Source: Halobellus limi (lineage in GTDB: Archaea > Halobacteriota > Halobacteria > Halobacteriales > Haloferacaceae). From it: DNA of 64,000 nt. Positions 62,365-64,000 of this stretch are shown here, in pieces. The stretch covers positions 124,001 to 188,000 of the forward strand of contig NZ_CP031312.1 of assembly GCF_004799685.1 (NCBI RefSeq), read 5' to 3'. The notes under the pieces are model-generated. The model was not told the origin of the DNA and ran no database searches. It was given only the letters and a program-made list of their open reading frames with translations. The translations under genes were made by a program, and so were the position numbers. How positions within the stretch are numbered: the stretch's first letter is position 1; every line of letters starts with the position of its first letter.

Positions 62365-63609
62365 GTGGTTGACTCACAGGGGCAGTCGGAGGAGCGGCCG
62401 TTCGAGGAGGTCTTCTATCCGACGGACCGCGTCCCGTTCGTCGAGTGGCGGGAGTTCTCCGGCGCGAAGTCGACCGTCGCGGTGATGGCCGCGATCACCG
62501 TCCTCGCGTTCGTGACCGGGCTCTCGAACCTGAGCCAACCGCAGCCGGTCGTCGAAGGTCCGCTCGCGGCGGTTCTCCCGCTCTCGCGGACGTTCGTACG
62601 GTTCGCGGGCGTGCTGTTCGCGTTTCCCCTCGGACTCGTGACCGTCGGACTGCAACGTCGAAAGCGGATCGCCTGGCTGGCCGCGGTGGGGTCGCTCCCC
62701 GGACTGGCGCTCCTCCCGCTGACCACGGGCCGGACGACCGAGATCCCGCTGCTCCTGCTCGTCTTCGCGGCCGTTCCCCTTCTCGTGGCGAACCGGGACG
62801 CGTTCAGTCAGACGCTCGACCTGTCCTCGCTGCAGATCGCGGCGCTGACGTCGATCCTCGGGGTCGGCCTGTACGGAACGGTAGGGGCCTACGGCCTCAG
62901 AGACCAGTTCCTGGAACTCGACGGGTGGGGCGACGCGTTCTACTACGTGATCGTCACCATCGCGACGGTCGGCTACGGCGACATCACCCCGGTGACGGTC
63001 GAGGCGAAACTGTTCTCGCTGTCGGTGATCCTCCTGGGGACCGGTGCGTTCACCGTCGCCGTGGGCGCGCTGATCGGCCCGGCGATCGAATCGCGGATGG
63101 CGGCGGCGTTCGGAACCATGACTGCATCAGAACTCTCGCTCCTCGAGGACCACGTGGTGGTCCTCGGGTACGGCGACGTGACCGAATCGTTCCTCGAACG
63201 GATCGACGAGGAGACAGACCTCGTGGTGGTGACCGAGAACGCGGACGCGGCCTCCCGGTTGTCCGGCGAAGGGGTCGAGGTACTGACCGACGACCCCACG
63301 GACGAGTCGGCGCTGCGAGACGCCCGGGTGAACGTCGCCAGCGGCGTCGCGGTCGCCGGCGACGACGACGCGGAGAACGTCCTCGCCGTCCTCGCCGCTC
63401 GAAACGTGAACCCCGACGTCCGGATCGTCGCCGTCGCCAACGAGGAGACCCACGTCGAGAAACTGGACGCGGTCGGTGCGGACGAGATCATCGACCTGCG
63501 CGCCATCGGCGGGCGTCTGCTCGGGGAGTCCGTGCTCGGGGAGAACGAGACCGGTTCCGGGCGCCGTCGGTCCGAGAACGACGGCGGAGCGGACCCCTCG
63601 ACCGAATGA
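62365..63609 (+). CDS. TrkA-N/RCK-domain potassium channel
   Basis: 414 residues. The N-terminal half has about six hydrophobic segments; the pore loop carries TVGYGD (201-206), the potassium selectivity filter. An RCK/TrkA-N Rossmann domain begins about residue 263 (HVVVLGYGDV) and continues to about 385, with VVVTENADAA and LTDDPTDESAL motifs that bind nucleotide or ions. The C-terminus is charged. Start is GTG at 62365, supported by the TATA box. Maintaining potassium is central to haloarchaeal osmotic balance. Confidence 0.93.
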   Translation: MVDSQGQSEERPFEEVFYPTDRVPFVEWREFSGAKSTVAVMAAITVLAFVTGLSNLSQPQPVVEGPLAAVLPLSRTFVRFAGVLFAFPLGLVTVGLQRRKRIAWLAAVGSLPGLALLPLTTGRTTEIPLLLLVFAAVPLLVANRDAFSQTLDLSSLQIAALTSILGVGLYGTVGAYGLRDQFLELDGWGDAFYYVIVTIATVGYGDITPVTVEAKLFSLSVILLGTGAFTVAVGALIGPAIESRMAAAFGTMTASELSLLEDHVVVLGYGDVTESFLERIDEETDLVVVTENADAASRLSGEGVEVLTDDPTDESALRDARVNVASGVAVAGDDDAENVLAVLAARNVNPDVRIVAVANEETHVEKLDAVGADEIIDLRAIGGRLLGESVLGENETGSGRRRSENDGGADPSTE

Positions 63610-63675
63610 ACCCGGGGAGGGCGGCGGAGCGGCGTCGTCAACAGAGTAATACCGTCCCGTGCTAACAGGTATCGT

Positions 63676-64000
63676 ATGAGCGAGAGCGGAGAATCCGAAC
63701 CGGGGCAGACGCTCTCGGACGCGCTCCTCGTGGCGTTCGTCGGATCGGGGGCCGTCGTGCTCGTCGGGTTCTTCTTCCCGTCGTTCGTCGGCGACGCCCT
63801 CGGCGGGCGGGCGTGGCTCGGCCTCTCACTGCTGTTTTTCGGCTCCGGCCTGGGCTACCTCGCGGCGCTTCCGTACGAGGGCGTCGACGCCGAGAAGACG
63901 TACGCGGCGACGCTGCTCCGCGTTCGCCGTGGTTCGCTGCGGACGCACCTGTGGAACCTCGTCTCGCATCAGAATCCGATCACGCTGGGACTACCGGTAC
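63676..64000 (+). CDS. Membrane protein, truncated by window end
   Basis: ATG at 63676 opens a frame that runs off the window end (108 residues seen). It has a Ser/Glu-rich N-terminus followed by at least two hydrophobic helices (about 17-36 and 46-66), then a basic segment. No family recognised. It starts 67 bases after the potassium channel and may be cotranscribed with it. Confidence 0.65.
   Translation, partial: MSESGESEPGQTLSDALLVAFVGSGAVVLVGFFFPSFVGDALGGRAWLGLSLLFFGSGLGYLAALPYEGVDAEKTYAATLLRVRRGSLRTHLWNLVSHQNPITLGLPV

Noticed and set aside
1-64000. CRISPR arrays, rRNA, tRNA, intact transposons, plasmid origin
   Set aside because: None recognised on reading both strands; no regular spacer-repeat arrays, transposase motifs or terminal inverted repeats were found.

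Overview
This window comes from a halophilic archaeon (class Halobacteria). The DNA is GC-rich with GC-ending codons, predicted soluble proteins are strongly acidic, many genes have a TATA-like box about 25-33 bases before the start codon with no room for a leader, exported lipoproteins carry Tat-type RR motifs, and several families are typical of haloarchaea (HTH_10 regulators, large tubulin-like protein, fused FolC-FolP, DUF5518-like membrane protein). Genus cannot be fixed from the sequence alone. No rRNA, tRNA, CRISPR array or intact insertion sequence was seen.

Layout. 0-4 kb: two membrane proteins followed by a large FtsZ/tubulin-superfamily GTPase (835 aa). 4-12 kb: mixed accessory genes (membrane hydrolase, class V aminotransferase, ArsC-like phosphatase, DUF4397 lipoprotein, small regulator/membrane pair, aldo/keto reductase, pentapeptide-repeat channel-like protein). 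12.7-17 kb: a complete TAXI-type TRAP transporter operon. 17-19.7 kb: HTH_10 regulator, small ORFs, a gene remnant and a MOSC protein. 19.8-62 kb: an unusually dense set of folate-linked one-carbon and methylated-amine genes. 62.3 kb to the end: a TrkA-N potassium channel and a partial membrane protein.

The main finding is the 19.8-62 kb set. It holds a BCCT betaine-type transporter; two FAD oxidoreductase-GcvT fusions of the dimethylglycine/sarcosine dehydrogenase family, one directly followed by etfB-etfA; a membrane HdrD-like iron-sulfur protein that could pass ETF electrons to quinone; a separate DmdA-like GcvT demethylase; GlyA; a methylene-THF reductase-family protein; formate-THF ligase; fused FolC-FolP; a formate dehydrogenase catalytic subunit; threonine/serine dehydratase; a RidA-family protein; an OFA-type (oxalate/formate) transporter; and a creatininase-family hydrolase. 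Together these could take a methylated amine such as dimethylglycine or sarcosine to glycine, serine and pyruvate, with methyl groups leaving as methylene-THF, formate and CO2 and electrons entering the quinone pool. The enzymes are known families; the proposal that they form one haloarchaeal osmolyte-catabolism island is inference. The first step from glycine betaine to dimethylglycine (Rieske oxygenase, BHMT or MttB type) and a FolD/FchA enzyme were not seen in the window.

Other points of interest: an aldehyde:ferredoxin oxidoreductase-family protein that lacks the usual cluster cysteines, a pentapeptide-repeat/two-TM pore-like fusion, short ORFs overlapping the starts of the BCCT and formate dehydrogenase genes, and several small repeats and palindromes in intergenic DNA.
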